Source: Candidatus Latescibacterota bacterium (lineage in GTDB: Bacteria > Krumholzibacteriota > Krumholzibacteriia > Krumholzibacteriales > WJIX01). From it: a stretch of DNA of 15,346 nucleotides. Position 1 is the first letter of the stretch, and each line of letters begins with the position of its first letter. Shown piece after piece: positions 1-7,707 of this stretch. Position numbers and translations under genes: made by a program. Where the stretch lies: positions 1-15,346 of the forward strand of contig JAUXHZ010000004.1 in the NCBI GenBank assembly GCA_030621255.1. The letters are read 5' to 3'. The notes beneath the pieces are model-generated. The model worked only from the letters and a program-made list of their open reading frames with translations, made no database searches and was not told the origin of the DNA.

Positions 1-387
1 GATGACGGGCAGGCTGGGGATAATGTTGGGTTGCTGATGAGGGGGGTGGACAAGAAGGATCTGCTGCGGGGTATGGTAGCGGCGAAGCCCGGATCGATAA
101 CACCGCACAAGAAGTTTAAGTGCAAGGTATATGTATTGAAGAAGGAAGAGGGCGGCCGGCACACGCCGTTTTTTGAAGGATACAGGCCGCAGTTTTATTT
201 CCGCACAACGGATGTAACCGGGGTGGCGAGTTTACCGGAAGGTACGGAGATGGTAATGCCCGGTGATGATGTAGGGTTAACGGTGGATCTGATTTGTCCG
301 ATAGCGATGGAGAAGGAATTAAGATTTGCTATTCGTGAAGGCGGAAGAACTGTAGGAGCGGGTGTCGTAACTGAAATTATTGAGTAA
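1..387 (+). CDS. tuf: Elongation factor Tu, C-terminal part (5' end outside window)
   Basis: EF-Tu is the GTPase that carries aminoacyl-tRNA to the ribosomal A site. The reading frame is open from base 1, and only the last 128 residues are present, covering most of domain 2's end and domain 3. Family hallmarks are visible: [10 protein letters not shown] near the start, the GGRHTPFF and [15 protein letters not shown] blocks, EMVMPGDD, and the near-universal [16 protein letters not shown] before the C-terminal TEIIE. The GTPase domain lies upstream of the window. The gene ends 40 nt before rpsJ, as is usual when tuf precedes the S10 operon. The segment is clearly GC-richer (about 55% over bases 1-300 by hand count) than most genes downstream, probably reflecting strong codon bias. 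The last codons form the first copy of a 17-bp tandem repeat that runs into the rpsJ leader. Identification is certain. Confidence 0.98.
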   Translation, partial: DDGQAGDNVGLLMRGVDKKDLLRGMVAAKPGSITPHKKFKCKVYVLKKEEGGRHTPFFEGYRPQFYFRTTDVTGVASLPEGTEMVMPGDDVGLTVDLICPIAMEKELRFAIREGGRTVGAGVVTEIIE

Positions 388-417
388 CTGAAAATGTTAG
401 GTAACTGAGAATCTCGG
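367..417 (+). repeat. Three-copy 17-bp tandem repeat across tuf stop and rpsJ leader
   Basis: Three head-to-tail units start at 367, 384 and 401, each beginning GTAACTGA, with an exact 17-base period. Unit 1 agrees with unit 2 at 13 of 17 positions, and unit 2 agrees with unit 3 at 13 of 17. Unit 1 encodes the conserved EF-Tu C-terminus (VTEII) and is therefore probably the ancestral copy. Units 2 and 3 hold the tuf stop-codon region and most of the 40-nt gap. Unit 3 runs into the GGAGG ribosome binding site of rpsJ. The flanking 17-mers do not match the unit. Origin by tandem duplication of the gene end is inferred; any binding function is unknown. Confidence 0.75.
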
Positions 418-427
418 AGGTTGTCCT

Positions 428-736
428 GTGGATGGACAGAAAATTAGAATAAGATTGAAGGCTTATGAGCACACTATGCTGGATCGTAGTGCAGGAGAAA
501 TTGTAAGGACTGCACGTAGGACAGGCGCGGGGGTAACAGGCCCTATACCTCTTCCTACAAAAAGAAGTGTTTATACTGTGCTTAGATCACCGCATGTAAA
601 CAAGAAATCGAGAGAGCAGTTTGAAATAAGAGTGCATAAAAGATTAATCTGGATTACTGATGTTACACCAAAGGCTGTTGACGCTTTGCAGAAATTGGAT
701 CTCCCAGCGGGTGTGGATATCGAAATCAAAGTCTAA
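428..736 (+). CDS. rpsJ: 30S ribosomal protein S10 (NusE)
   Basis: S10 is part of the 30S head. Outside the ribosome it pairs with NusB as NusE in rRNA antitermination and links NusG to the ribosome. The 102-residue product has the family length. It opens with the [12 protein letters not shown] motif, has GPIPLPTK in the middle (about residues 38-45), the ribosome-inserted loop with [13 protein letters not shown], and the C-terminal [11 protein letters not shown]. Start is GTG at 428, with GGAGG at 416-420 spaced 7 nt, and the protein begins exactly at the family N-terminus. It heads the S10 block, 13 nt before rplC. The leader carries the 17-bp tandem repeat, and I see no long E. coli-like L4-binding leader in the 40-nt gap. 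Confidence 0.98.
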   Translation: MDGQKIRIRLKAYEHTMLDRSAGEIVRTARRTGAGVTGPIPLPTKRSVYTVLRSPHVNKKSREQFEIRVHKRLIWITDVTPKAVDALQKLDLPAGVDIEIKV

Positions 737-749
737 TGTGGAGGAAGAG

Positions 750-1391
750 ATGTTAGGGTTGATTGGAAAGAAAATAGGAATGAGCCAGATTTTTGACGAG
801 AATGGGCTAGTAGTCCCTGTCTCGGTCATAAAGGTTGGCCCATGTCCCGTTGTCTTGAAGAAAACGGAGAAGAGTCATGGGTATAATGCGGTTCAGCTTG
901 CGTTCGAGACGATTAGGCCGACGAAGGCGAATCTTCCGAAGCTTGGGCATTTCCGCAAAGCCAACCTTCCGCCTTATAGGCATCTTCAGGAATTTCGGGT
1001 GGATGATCCTAATGAATTTGAAATTGGGAGCTTCCTTGATATCGGGATATTTGAGGGTGTTGAAAAGGTTGATATAACAGGGAAGTCAAAAGGAAAAGGT
1101 TTTCAGGGAGTAATGAAGAGGCATGGCTTTCATGGTGGAAGAAAATCGCATGGCGGAAGAGGCCCAAGGTCTCCCGGCTCAATCGGGATGGCTGCTTATC
1201 CCGGCAAGGTGATAAAAGGGAAGAAGCTCCCCGGCAGAATGGGGCATACAACAGAGCATGTAAAGAATCTGCGGATTGTGGATGTGGATACTGAAAATAA
1301 TCTGTTGTTAATAAAAGGAGCGGTTCCGGGTGCGAGGAATACAATTCTCAGGATAACGGTGCAACAATCAACACAAAAAGGGTTAAAATAA
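750..1391 (+). CDS. rplC: 50S ribosomal protein L3
   Basis: L3 is an early-assembly 50S protein whose central loop reaches toward the peptidyl transferase centre. The 213-residue product starts with MLGLIGKKIGMSQIF, and carries KGKGFQGVMKRHGF (about 115-127) followed by GPRSPGSIGM and KLPGRMGHTTEHVKN. The position equivalent to E. coli Gln150, which is methylated by PrmB, appears to be Arg163 here, so that modification is not expected; Arg is common in other phyla. ATG at 750 is chosen over an in-frame start near 660 because it gives the family N-terminus and has GGAGG at 740-744. The stop codon overlaps the rplD start by one base (TAATG), suggesting translational coupling. Parts of the 5' half (around 840-970) are GC-rich compared with the rest. 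Confidence 0.97.
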   Translation: MLGLIGKKIGMSQIFDENGLVVPVSVIKVGPCPVVLKKTEKSHGYNAVQLAFETIRPTKANLPKLGHFRKANLPPYRHLQEFRVDDPNEFEIGSFLDIGIFEGVEKVDITGKSKGKGFQGVMKRHGFHGGRKSHGGRGPRSPGSIGMAAYPGKVIKGKKLPGRMGHTTEHVKNLRIVDVDTENNLLLIKGAVPGARNTILRITVQQSTQKGLK

Positions 1392-2017
1392 TGGCAAGTG
1401 CAAAAATTTATAATTTTAGCGGAGAATTAAAGGGGAAGATGGATTTGCCGGATTCCCTTTTTGGAACAGATGTTGACAAAGCGGTTTTGTACGATGTGAT
1501 CCGTGCTTATATGGCTAATCAGCGGAGTGGAACGGCTCAGGCAAAAAGCCGCGGAGAGGTTTGTTACAGTAAAATAAAACCATATAGGCAGAAAGGAACC
1601 GGAAGAGCGAGAGCCGGGAAAAGATCTTCACCTATATGGAAGGGTGGCGGTGTCGTATTTGGTCCCAGAAAGAGGGATTACAGAATTAATGTTCCCCAAA
1701 AGGTAAAAAGAAAAGCCTTAAAAAGTGTTCTCGCGGACAAGAGTAATGAGGATCGCGTTGTAATTGTCGAGAATTTTACGATGGAGAATCCGAAAACAAA
1801 GGATTTTGCCAGATTTCTTGAATCCGCCGGATTAAATGACAAAAAAGTCCTTTTTGCTATTGCTGGATTTGATGAAAATATTTACAAATCTGTAAGGAAT
1901 ATGTCGGGAGTTGCGTTTACTCTCGGGCGTAACATTAATGCCTACGAAATACTCAAGGCTGATGTGCTTCTTCTGACTCAGGACTCCCTTTCTTCTCTTG
2001 AGGAGGTGTTTGCGTAG
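1391..2017 (+). CDS. rplD: 50S ribosomal protein L4
   Basis: L4 binds 23S rRNA domain I, lines the narrow part of the polypeptide exit tunnel together with L22, and in gamma-proteobacteria also represses the S10 operon. The 208-residue protein has the extended loop at about residues 44-98, with NQRSGTAQAKSRGEV, YRQKGTGRARAGKRSSP and GGGVVFGPRKRDY. The C-terminal globular part ends LLLTQDSLSSLEEVF. ATG at 1391 shares its first base with the rplC stop. No clear Shine-Dalgarno lies directly before it except the AAAGGG run near 1377-1382, so coupling to rplC translation is likely. Whether L4 autoregulates here cannot be judged from sequence: no matching leader hairpin was recognised before rpsJ. 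Confidence 0.97.
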   Translation: MASAKIYNFSGELKGKMDLPDSLFGTDVDKAVLYDVIRAYMANQRSGTAQAKSRGEVCYSKIKPYRQKGTGRARAGKRSSPIWKGGGVVFGPRKRDYRINVPQKVKRKALKSVLADKSNEDRVVIVENFTMENPKTKDFARFLESAGLNDKKVLFAIAGFDENIYKSVRNMSGVAFTLGRNINAYEILKADVLLLTQDSLSSLEEVFA

Positions 2018-2018
2018 A

Positions 2019-2321
2019 ATGGTGAATATTAACAAGATTATCTTCAAGCCAGTTATTACAGAGAGAAGTACAAATCTCAAGGAGCAAAGTAACAAATTCG
2101 TCTTTGAGGTTGATCGAAGGGCGAACAAGAAACAGATAAAAGAAGCTGTAGAAAAGGCTTTCAAAGTTAAGGTTAAAAAGGTGAACACAAGCATTCTTTA
2201 CGGCAAGGTGAAAACCATGTTTAGAAAAGGCGGCCGGTTTACCGGAAAACGCCCGGACAGGAAGAAAGCTATCGTTTCGCTTGCTAAAGGCGACACAATT
2301 GATATATTTGATCAGGTATAA
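2019..2321 (+). CDS. rplW: 50S ribosomal protein L23
   Basis: L23 sits at the tunnel exit and is the docking site for trigger factor and SRP. The 100-residue product begins with the family signature IIFKPVITERSTNL and has FEVDRRANKKQIKEAVEKAF followed by the VKVKKVNTS strand. The extended loop contains FRKGGRFTGKRPDRKKA, and the end is DTIDIFDQV. The start chosen is ATG 2019, one base after the rplD stop. AGGAGG at 2001-2006 lies inside the end of rplD with a rather long 12-nt spacing. An upstream TTG at 1998 is in frame but lies before this SD and adds residues not typical of the family. GTG 2022 is a further alternative. Confidence 0.96.
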   Translation: MVNINKIIFKPVITERSTNLKEQSNKFVFEVDRRANKKQIKEAVEKAFKVKVKKVNTSILYGKVKTMFRKGGRFTGKRPDRKKAIVSLAKGDTIDIFDQV

Positions 2322-2358
2322 CTTTAAAAATCAGAAGAATAAACAAGGAAATTGACAT

Positions 2359-3189
2359 ATGGCTATTAAAAAATACAAACCCACTACTTCATCGCAGAGA
2401 TTCAAAACTAGTACGGATTTTTCTGGTTTAACTAAAAAAGCGCCGGAAAAAGCGCTGCTTAAACCTCTTAAGAGCAAGGGCGGAAGAAACAATACTGGAC
2501 GGATTACTATGCGCCGCCGTGGTGGAGGACACAAGCGCAGATACAGATTGATCGATTTTAAGAGAAATAAACTTGGTGTTCCTGCAAGGGTTGCATCTAT
2601 TGAGTATGATCCTAACCGTTCAGCGTTTATCTCTCTATTGGTTTACGTTGACGGTGAAAAACGCTATATTTTGACTCCCAATGGAATAAAGGTTGGAGAT
2701 AAAGTCCTTTCCGGGAAGGATGCCGGCATTCATATCGGTAACGCGTTGCCCATGGAAAACATTCCGACCGGCATTTTTGTCCACAATATTGAAATGACAA
2801 AAGGCAAAGGCGGGCAGCTAGCACGCAGTGCAGGGGCCTATGCTCAATTAATGGCAAAAGAAGGGGACAAAGTTCTGCTTCGCATGCCGAGTGGTGAAGT
2901 CAGGAAGATTCGCAAGGAATGTTACGCCACAATAGGACAGATTAGTAACATCGATCATGGTATTGTTAAAATTGGGAAAGCGGGCAGGTCGAGATGGCTT
3001 GGACGTAGACCCAAAGTTCGCGGGGTTGTCATGAATCCTGTTGATCATCCGCATGGTGGCGGAGAAGGAAGAACCAGTGGAGGACGACATCCTGTATCGC
3101 CGTGGGGACAACCTACGAAGGGTTACAAGACGAGAAAGAAAAAACATTCTGATAAGGATATTGTTTATTCACGAAAGAAGAAGAGATAG
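2359..3189 (+). CDS. rplB: 50S ribosomal protein L2
   Basis: L2 is one of the most conserved 50S proteins, needed for subunit joining and for shaping the peptidyl transferase centre. The 276-residue product has the full length (E. coli 273). Landmarks are [11 protein letters not shown] at the N-terminus, [17 protein letters not shown] (about 47-63), the OB-fold core, then [32 protein letters not shown], reported here as separate stretches around residues 207-237. His230 is the equivalent of E. coli His229 near the catalytic centre. The tail [18 protein letters not shown] is present and highly basic. ATG 2359 is preceded by a modest AAGGAA at 2345-2350. There is no frameshift or truncation. 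Confidence 0.98.
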   Translation: MAIKKYKPTTSSQRFKTSTDFSGLTKKAPEKALLKPLKSKGGRNNTGRITMRRRGGGHKRRYRLIDFKRNKLGVPARVASIEYDPNRSAFISLLVYVDGEKRYILTPNGIKVGDKVLSGKDAGIHIGNALPMENIPTGIFVHNIEMTKGKGGQLARSAGAYAQLMAKEGDKVLLRMPSGEVRKIRKECYATIGQISNIDHGIVKIGKAGRSRWLGRRPKVRGVVMNPVDHPHGGGEGRTSGGRHPVSPWGQPTKGYKTRKKKHSDKDIVYSRKKKR

Positions 3190-3252
3190 TAAGGATAGAT
3201 AACAGTAATTGTGCTGAATTTGTTCGGCTATAAAAGAGGTTGGAGGAGATAA

Positions 3253-3543
3253 ATGCCAAGGTCGTTGAAAAAGGGTCCTTTTATTGATGCAAAGCTGTTA
3301 CGTAAAATCGAAAAAATGGACGAAATAGGTGACAGAAAAGTTATCAAAACATGGGCTCGGAGATCTACAATTTCCCCGGAATTTGTTGGACATACTTTTG
3401 CGGTTCATAATGGAAATAAATTTATTCCGGTTTTTGTTACTGAAAACATGGTAGGACACAAGCTTGGCGAATTTTCGAGAACACGAATTTTTAGATCGCA
3501 TACCACAAAAGCCCAAAAGGAAGCAAGAGCGAAATTAGGTTAA
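3253..3543 (+). CDS. rpsS: 30S ribosomal protein S19
   Basis: S19 is located in the 30S head, binds 16S rRNA with S13 and contacts the A-site tRNA region and the B1 bridge. The 96-residue product starts [20 protein letters not shown]. It includes [23 protein letters not shown] (about 33-55, read as adjacent motifs), [15 protein letters not shown] and a C-terminal basic tail. GGAGG at 3242-3246 is placed 6 nt from the ATG. The preceding 63-nt gap includes a small 6-bp hairpin (3213-3228). The gene lies in the standard position between rplB and rplV. Confidence 0.98.
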   Translation: MPRSLKKGPFIDAKLLRKIEKMDEIGDRKVIKTWARRSTISPEFVGHTFAVHNGNKFIPVFVTENMVGHKLGEFSRTRIFRSHTTKAQKEARAKLG

Positions 3544-3564
3544 TATTGATGGAGGTAGGATAAG

Positions 3565-3924
3565 ATGGAAGCACGCGCTATAGCGCGGGGAGTTAAGATT
3601 TCAGCCAGAAAAACAAGACTTGTTGTTGATCTGGTGCGTGGGAAATCTGTAGAAAGAGCGTTGGAAATGCTGCAATTTACAGGAAAGGCTGCAGCGAAAG
3701 TAGTACAGAAGACGATTCTTTCGGCAATGCACAATCTTGGAGAGAAATCGGATCACCCTGTAGAACCGGCAGATATACAGATTAAAAGGATTTTTGTTGA
3801 TGAAGGCAGAACAATGTACAGAATAAGGCCTCGAGCTCAAGGACGGGCATTCAGGATAAGAAAAAGAAGCAGCCATATTACTGTAATAGTTAATCATGAA
3901 GCTAGTGAGAAAAAACTAAAATAG
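3565..3924 (+). CDS. rplV: 50S ribosomal protein L22
   Basis: L22 contacts all 23S rRNA domains and its long beta-hairpin lines the exit tunnel opposite L4, where macrolide-resistance changes are known. The 119-residue product shows ARGVKISARKTRLVVDLVRG at residues 8-27, the helix KAAAKVVQKTILSAMHN, and the hairpin from about residue 75 to 105 with GRTMYRIRPRAQGRAFRIRK. The loop tip is not obviously altered. GGAGG at 3551-3555 lies 9 nt from ATG 3565, in the 21-nt gap after rpsS. The length is at the upper side of the family range (E. coli 110), owing to a short basic C-terminal tail. Confidence 0.97.
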   Translation: MEARAIARGVKISARKTRLVVDLVRGKSVERALEMLQFTGKAAAKVVQKTILSAMHNLGEKSDHPVEPADIQIKRIFVDEGRTMYRIRPRAQGRAFRIRKRSSHITVIVNHEASEKKLK

Positions 3925-3951
3925 ACAGAAAAGGGAAATAAGGAGGATATT

Positions 3952-4632
3952 TTGGGTCAGAAAGTTAACCCGATAGGAATGAGGCTGGGAATCAACAAAA
4001 CGTGGGATTCCAGATGGTTTGCTAATAAGAATTATGCGGCTTGGCTTAAAGAAGATTTTACGATCCGTCGTTACCTTAGGAAGCGGCTTGCCAAAGCCGG
4101 TGTTTCAACCATAATTATAGAGCGTCAGAGCGGGAAAATTAGAATTTGTATTCACACCGCAAGGCCGGGGATGGTCATTGGCAGGAAGGGTGCCGAAGTT
4201 GATTTCCTGAGCGAAGAACTGGCTCATCTGACTGATAAGGAAATAAACCTGGATATTAAAGAAGTTAAAAAGCCTGAGCTGGATGCACGGTTAGTGGCAC
4301 AGCATATCGCGGAACAGCTTGAAATGAGGGTTTCATTCCGCCGTGCCATGAAGAAGTCAATCGGATCAGCGATGAGGATGGGGGCTGAAGGGATAAAGAT
4401 ATCTTGTGCCGGGCGGCTCGGCGGTGCCGAAATGTCAAGAGTTGAAAATTACATGGAAGGGAAAGTTCCGCTTCATACGCTACGCGCTAACATAGATTAC
4501 GCGGATACCGCATCTTACACGACATACGGCAAGATAGGTGTGAAGGTATGGATTTATAAAGGAGAACTCTTTACAAAAGATTTTAAAGAGGAATTGTCAA
4601 AAGAAGCGATTGAAGAATCTTCGCGCAGATAA
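3952..4632 (+). CDS. rpsC: 30S ribosomal protein S3 (TTG start)
   Basis: S3 lies at the mRNA entry tunnel of the 30S and contributes to helicase activity. The 226-residue protein begins [14 protein letters not shown], the exact family N-terminus. It carries a KH type 2 RNA-binding domain at about 38-106 with the GxxG loop as GRKG at residues 77-80, and then the C-terminal domain with [15 protein letters not shown] and the [19 protein letters not shown] ending. The start codon is TTG at 3952, preceded by AGGAGG (3941-3946) at 5 nt. No in-frame ATG or GTG fits the conserved N-terminus, so the TTG assignment is firm. It follows rplV by 27 nt. Confidence 0.97.
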   Translation: MGQKVNPIGMRLGINKTWDSRWFANKNYAAWLKEDFTIRRYLRKRLAKAGVSTIIIERQSGKIRICIHTARPGMVIGRKGAEVDFLSEELAHLTDKEINLDIKEVKKPELDARLVAQHIAEQLEMRVSFRRAMKKSIGSAMRMGAEGIKISCAGRLGGAEMSRVENYMEGKVPLHTLRANIDYADTASYTTYGKIGVKVWIYKGELFTKDFKEELSKEAIEESSRR

Positions 4633-4653
4633 TTAATAGAGAGGTTATGGCTT

Positions 4654-5082
4654 ATGTTAATGCCTAAAAGAACAAAGTATCGTAAGCAGCAAAGAGGCAG
4701 GATGCGTGGATTGGCTTATAGAGGTTCTAACATCAGTTTCGGGCAGTACGCGATGCAGGCTGAAGCTTGCTGCTGGTTAACGGGGCGTCAGATCGAAGCC
4801 GCAAGAGTTGCTATTATGCGTTATGTACAAAGAGGCGGAAAACTCTGGGTTCGAGTATTTCCGGATAAACCGGTTACTGTAAAGCCGGCTGAAACAAGAA
4901 TGGGAAAAGGGAAAGGAACCCCTGAGTATTGGGTTTGTGTAGTAAAACCCGGCCGTATCATTTTCGAGCTTGAGGGTGTTTCTCAGGAAGCAGCAAGAGA
5001 GGCAATGAGACTTGCTTCAGCAAAATTGCCTATCAAAACAAGATTTATGCGCAGAATCCCTACGGGTAAAGTCCCGGGATAA
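4654..5082 (+). CDS. rplP: 50S ribosomal protein L16
   Basis: L16 organises the A-tRNA binding region and the GTPase-associated side of the 50S, and its assembly is a late step. The 142-residue product begins [19 protein letters not shown]. It includes [47 protein letters not shown] blocks (about 64-88, adjacent), and the C-terminal [12 protein letters not shown]. Arg82 in the ETRMGKGKG loop corresponds to the arginine hydroxylated in E. coli. ATG 4654 is preferred to ATG 4660 because L16 proteins typically start ML-PKR; GAGAGG at 4639-4644 supports it with 9-nt spacing. Confidence 0.97.
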   Translation: MLMPKRTKYRKQQRGRMRGLAYRGSNISFGQYAMQAEACCWLTGRQIEAARVAIMRYVQRGGKLWVRVFPDKPVTVKPAETRMGKGKGTPEYWVCVVKPGRIIFELEGVSQEAAREAMRLASAKLPIKTRFMRRIPTGKVPG

Positions 5083-5139
5083 TTGAACTATACAGGAAAT
5101 ATTGCAAGTTATTATGTGAATAGCAGGATGGTCTAAAAT

Positions 5140-5352
5140 ATGAAAGCAGTAGAATTGAGAGAGATGATGTTGGAGGAATTGGAATCGAGAGAATCCGAAT
5201 TGTTGGAAGAACTAATCCAATATAGGATTCAGCTGGCACTCAAAAGACTGGATAATCCTTTAAAGGTTCGTGAGACAAAACGGGAACTAGCTAGAGTAAA
5301 AACTATAATTAATGAGAAGAAAAGAGATGGTATATCTGTTTCGGAAGCCTGA
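5140..5352 (+). CDS. rpmC: 50S ribosomal protein L29
   Basis: L29 is a small two-helix protein next to L23 at the tunnel exit. The 70-residue product shows the expected helical hairpin: ELREMMLEELESRESELLEE, then QYRIQLALKRLDNPLKVRETKRELARVKTIINEK as consecutive motifs ending in a short tail. The family signature NPxxxRxxRRxIARxxT is present as NPLKVRETKRELARVKT. The ribosome binding site is weak (AGGA 5125-5128, 11 nt before the ATG), which differs from the strong sites of its neighbours, and the 57-nt gap after rplP shows no other structure. Confidence 0.96.
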   Translation: MKAVELREMMLEELESRESELLEELIQYRIQLALKRLDNPLKVRETKRELARVKTIINEKKRDGISVSEA

Positions 5353-5392
5353 TTGATTCTCTGCTTGAGTGTTTCGTTTGTGAGGAGACAAG

Positions 5393-5650
5393 ATGACAGA
5401 AAGAAAAACCAGAAAGACCTTGGTTGGGGACGTTGTAAGTAACAAGATGGAAAAAACCATTACGGTTTCCATTGAGAGACAGTTACTTCACAAAAGGTAT
5501 AAAAAATATATTAAGAAAAGGTCGAAAATATGGGTTCATGATGAAGAAGAAAAGTGCAATGTGGGAGATAGGGTAAAGGTTATTTCAACGAGACCGCTTA
5601 GCAAGCTTAAAAGATGGCGCGTTGTTGAGATTGTTAAGAAAGCGCAGTAG
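5393..5650 (+). CDS. rpsQ: 30S ribosomal protein S17
   Basis: S17 is a primary 16S rRNA-binding protein of the 30S body with an OB fold. The 85-residue product has the usual form: [20 protein letters not shown] at residues 8-27, [17 protein letters not shown], the [21 protein letters not shown] motif, and a short VVEIVKKAQ end. GAGGAG at 5382-5387 precedes ATG 5393 by 5 nt. Its stop codon overlaps the AGGAGA ribosome binding site of rplN (5649-5654), so the two genes are likely coupled. Standard position and length. Confidence 0.97.
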   Translation: MTERKTRKTLVGDVVSNKMEKTITVSIERQLLHKRYKKYIKKRSKIWVHDEEEKCNVGDRVKVISTRPLSKLKRWRVVEIVKKAQ

Positions 5651-5662
5651 GAGAAAACAGTA

Positions 5663-6031
5663 ATGATTATGATGCAGACAAATCTGGCTGTTGCTGATAA
5701 TTCAGGAGCCAAAAGCGTAAGGTGTATAAAAGTTTTAGGTGGATCCAGGAGGAGATATGCGTCGATCGGTGATATTATCAGTGCTTCTGTTAAGGTGGCA
5801 GTCCCTGGAGGTGGTGTAAAAAAGGGAGAAGTTGTAGAATGTGTTATTGTGCGTACCAAGAAAGAAGTAAGGAGAAAAGACGGTAGTTACATTCGTTTTG
5901 ATCAGAATGCGGCCGTAATTATAAATGAGAGTAAAGAACCCGTGGGTACTAGAATATTCGGGCCTGTAGCTAGAGAACTTAGGGAAAAGAAATTTATGAA
6001 AATAATATCTCTTGCTCCAGAAGTTGTGTAG
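5663..6031 (+). CDS. rplN: 50S ribosomal protein L14
   Basis: L14 binds 23S rRNA and forms the B5/B8 intersubunit bridges with 16S helix 14; the silencing factor RsfS docks on it in the resting ribosome. The 122-residue product matches the family length and markers: [22 protein letters not shown] at residues 6-27 (split here as [10 protein letters not shown] and CIKVLGG), the [18 protein letters not shown] region, [18 protein letters not shown], and [20 protein letters not shown] at the end. ATG 5663 has AGGAGA at 5649-5654. It opens the spc block only 12 nt after rpsQ, so S10 and spc genes are probably one transcript. Confidence 0.98.
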   Translation: MIMMQTNLAVADNSGAKSVRCIKVLGGSRRRYASIGDIISASVKVAVPGGGVKKGEVVECVIVRTKKEVRRKDGSYIRFDQNAAVIINESKEPVGTRIFGPVARELREKKFMKIISLAPEVV

Positions 6032-6034
6032 TGA

Positions 6035-6373
6035 ATGGAAGTGAAAGTAGCGATGAAAGTTAAAAAAAATGACAGAGTTAAGGTGATAGCTGGAAATTCA
6101 AAAGGGATTGAAGGCAGAGTGTTGAAGGTTTTTCCTGCTTCTCGCAGAATTGTTGTAGAGAAGGTCAACATGATCATGAGGCATACGAAGCAGACTAGTC
6201 AGGATGAGCAGGGTGGAATAATCGAGAAAGAAGCCCCGATTTACGCTTCAAATGTAGTGTTGGTTTGTCCGAAGTGTGAAAAGCCCGCAAAGACATCAAA
6301 AGTTAAGTTGTCTGATGGGCGTAATGTGAGAAAATGCAAGAAGTGCGGAGAAACAATTAGTGATGAAGCATAA
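6035..6373 (+). CDS. rplX: 50S ribosomal protein L24, zinc-ribbon form
   Basis: L24 initiates 50S assembly and sits near the tunnel exit. The protein has the KOW motif (KKNDRVKVIAGNSKGIEGRVL, about 10-30), NMIMRHTKQT, and a C-terminal four-cysteine ribbon: Cys78 and Cys81 in CPKC, and Cys101 and Cys104 in CKKC. The E. coli protein lacks these cysteines, whereas many other bacteria have them. With ATG 6035 the product is 112 residues. Neither candidate start has a good Shine-Dalgarno, and ATG 6053 (106 residues, starting MKVKKNDRV) matches the usual L24 N-terminus well, so the true start may be 18 nt downstream. It begins 3 nt after rplN. Confidence 0.95.
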   Translation: MEVKVAMKVKKNDRVKVIAGNSKGIEGRVLKVFPASRRIVVEKVNMIMRHTKQTSQDEQGGIIEKEAPIYASNVVLVCPKCEKPAKTSKVKLSDGRNVRKCKKCGETISDEA

Positions 6374-6424
6374 TTTGGTGCAGTGGGTTGCGAATAGCAA
6401 TCGATAATGTAATTAATAATTTAG

Positions 6425-6997
6425 ATGGTGAGAAAAATGACTGTCAAAAAAGATTTTGTTAACATCAAGAAATTGTATCAGGATAAAGTTGCTAAGCAAC
6501 TTATGAAAAAGTTCGAGTACAGCAATGTATTACAAGTGCCGAAGATGACTAAAATTGTTGTTAACATGGGGCTTGGCGATGCTAAAGATGATTCCAAGAT
6601 ACTCGATTCAGCAATAGCTGATTTGACCGTGATAACCGGTCAGAAACCAGCTGTAACAAAGGCGAAAAAATCGATCGCTGGTTTTAATATTCGCGATGGA
6701 GTTTCTATTGGTTGCAAAGTTACTATGCGCAGGGATATGATGTATGAATTTTTTGACAGATTGGTAAATATTGCTATCCCGCGTATCAGGGATTTTAGAG
6801 GTTTGAATCCGAAAAGTTTTGACGGTAGGGGAAATTATTCGTTTGGGGTTGTGGAACAAGTTGTTTTCCCTGAAATTGATTACGATCACGTTAGCAGAGT
6901 GATTGGAATGGACATCACTATTGTAACAACGGCAAAAACTGATGAAGAGGCTAAAGAATTGATAATGCTGCTTGGAATGCCGTTGCGTAAAGACTGA
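6425..6997 (+). CDS. rplE: 50S ribosomal protein L5
   Basis: L5 binds 5S rRNA together with L18 in the central protuberance and touches P-site tRNA and S13. The product has the family hallmarks: [19 protein letters not shown], the [21 protein letters not shown] block, [49 protein letters not shown] and [17 protein letters not shown]. The annotated length is 190 residues from ATG 6425. No Shine-Dalgarno precedes that codon, whereas GGTGAG (6427-6432) sits 4 nt before the in-frame ATG 6437, so a 186-residue product is a good alternative. In E. coli the mRNA near this start binds S8 for feedback; I could not recognise that structure here. Confidence 0.97.
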   Translation: MVRKMTVKKDFVNIKKLYQDKVAKQLMKKFEYSNVLQVPKMTKIVVNMGLGDAKDDSKILDSAIADLTVITGQKPAVTKAKKSIAGFNIRDGVSIGCKVTMRRDMMYEFFDRLVNIAIPRIRDFRGLNPKSFDGRGNYSFGVVEQVVFPEIDYDHVSRVIGMDITIVTTAKTDEEAKELIMLLGMPLRKD

Positions 6998-7015
6998 CTG
7001 AAGGAGAAGTAGTTC

Positions 7016-7201
7016 GTGGCAAAAAAAAGTTTAATAGAAAAATCAAAAAAGAAACAGAAGTTTCAAGTCCGAGTCTATAACAGATGTGGTAGGTGTGGAA
7101 GATCAAGGGGCTATATGAGGAAGTTTGGAATTTGCCGTATTTGTTTCCGGCAAATGGCTCTTGAAGGAAAAGTCCCGGGTGTTGTAAAGGCGAGCTGGTA
7201 G
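7016..7201 (+). CDS. rpsN: 30S ribosomal protein S14, zinc-binding type Z
   Basis: S14 is a 30S head protein assembled with S3 and S10. The product has 61 residues, the short zinc-binding (C+) type, and not the roughly 100-residue E. coli type. The four ligands are Cys24, Cys27, Cys40 and Cys43 in [10 protein letters not shown] and [10 protein letters not shown], and the C-terminus is the conserved [11 protein letters not shown]. The start is GTG at 7016 with AAGGAG (7001-7006) at 9 nt; the N-terminus MAKKSLIEK fits the family. A zinc-free paralogue, if the organism has one, is not in this window. Confidence 0.97.
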   Translation: MAKKSLIEKSKKKQKFQVRVYNRCGRCGRSRGYMRKFGICRICFRQMALEGKVPGVVKASW

Positions 7202-7235
7202 ATTAGAGAATTTTTTTACATGAGGTGGAACTAAG

Positions 7236-7631
7236 ATGATGACAGATCCTATTGCCGACATGTTAACACGTATTAGAAACGCATTCAGAATTGGAATGAA
7301 TCATGTCGATGTCCCCGCTTCAAAAATCAAAGCGGAGATTGCTAAAGTGTTGCTTTACAGTGGATACATCAAAGATATTAAATATTATGATGATGGGTTG
7401 CATGGCGTAATAAGAGTATATTTAAAATATACAAAGGATAACAAGAGTGTTATCGTTAAGATTCAACGCGTCAGTCTTCCCAGCCGCAGAGTATATGTTG
7501 ATAAAAATAGTATCCCCAGAGTTATGGGCGGATTAGGAACGGCAATTATATCTACATCAAAAGGGGTTATGACAGACAAAGAATGTCGTGCTGAAGGTGT
7601 CGGTGGCGAAGTTCTATGCCAACTTTGGTAA
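7236..7631 (+). CDS. rpsH: 30S ribosomal protein S8
   Basis: S8 is a primary binder of 16S rRNA helix 21 and in E. coli represses the spc operon. The 131-residue product begins MMTDPIADMLTRIRNA, has HVDVPASKIKAEIAKVLLYSGYI in two adjacent motifs, and the C-terminal RNA-binding region with RVMGGLGTAIISTSKGVMTDKE, ending GVGGEVLCQLW. ATG 7236 follows GAGGTGG (7222-7228) by 7 nt; a second ATG directly follows. The gene is followed by a 76-nt gap containing a short G/C stem, one of the longer gaps in the cluster. Confidence 0.98.
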   Translation: MMTDPIADMLTRIRNAFRIGMNHVDVPASKIKAEIAKVLLYSGYIKDIKYYDDGLHGVIRVYLKYTKDNKSVIVKIQRVSLPSRRVYVDKNSIPRVMGGLGTAIISTSKGVMTDKECRAEGVGGEVLCQLW

Positions 7632-7707
7632 AGAACGCTGGGGGTTGTGAAGTCTGCGCCCCGATTATTTTTACTGTTGATTTTTATTACGGAGGTTAAA
7701 ACAAGTT

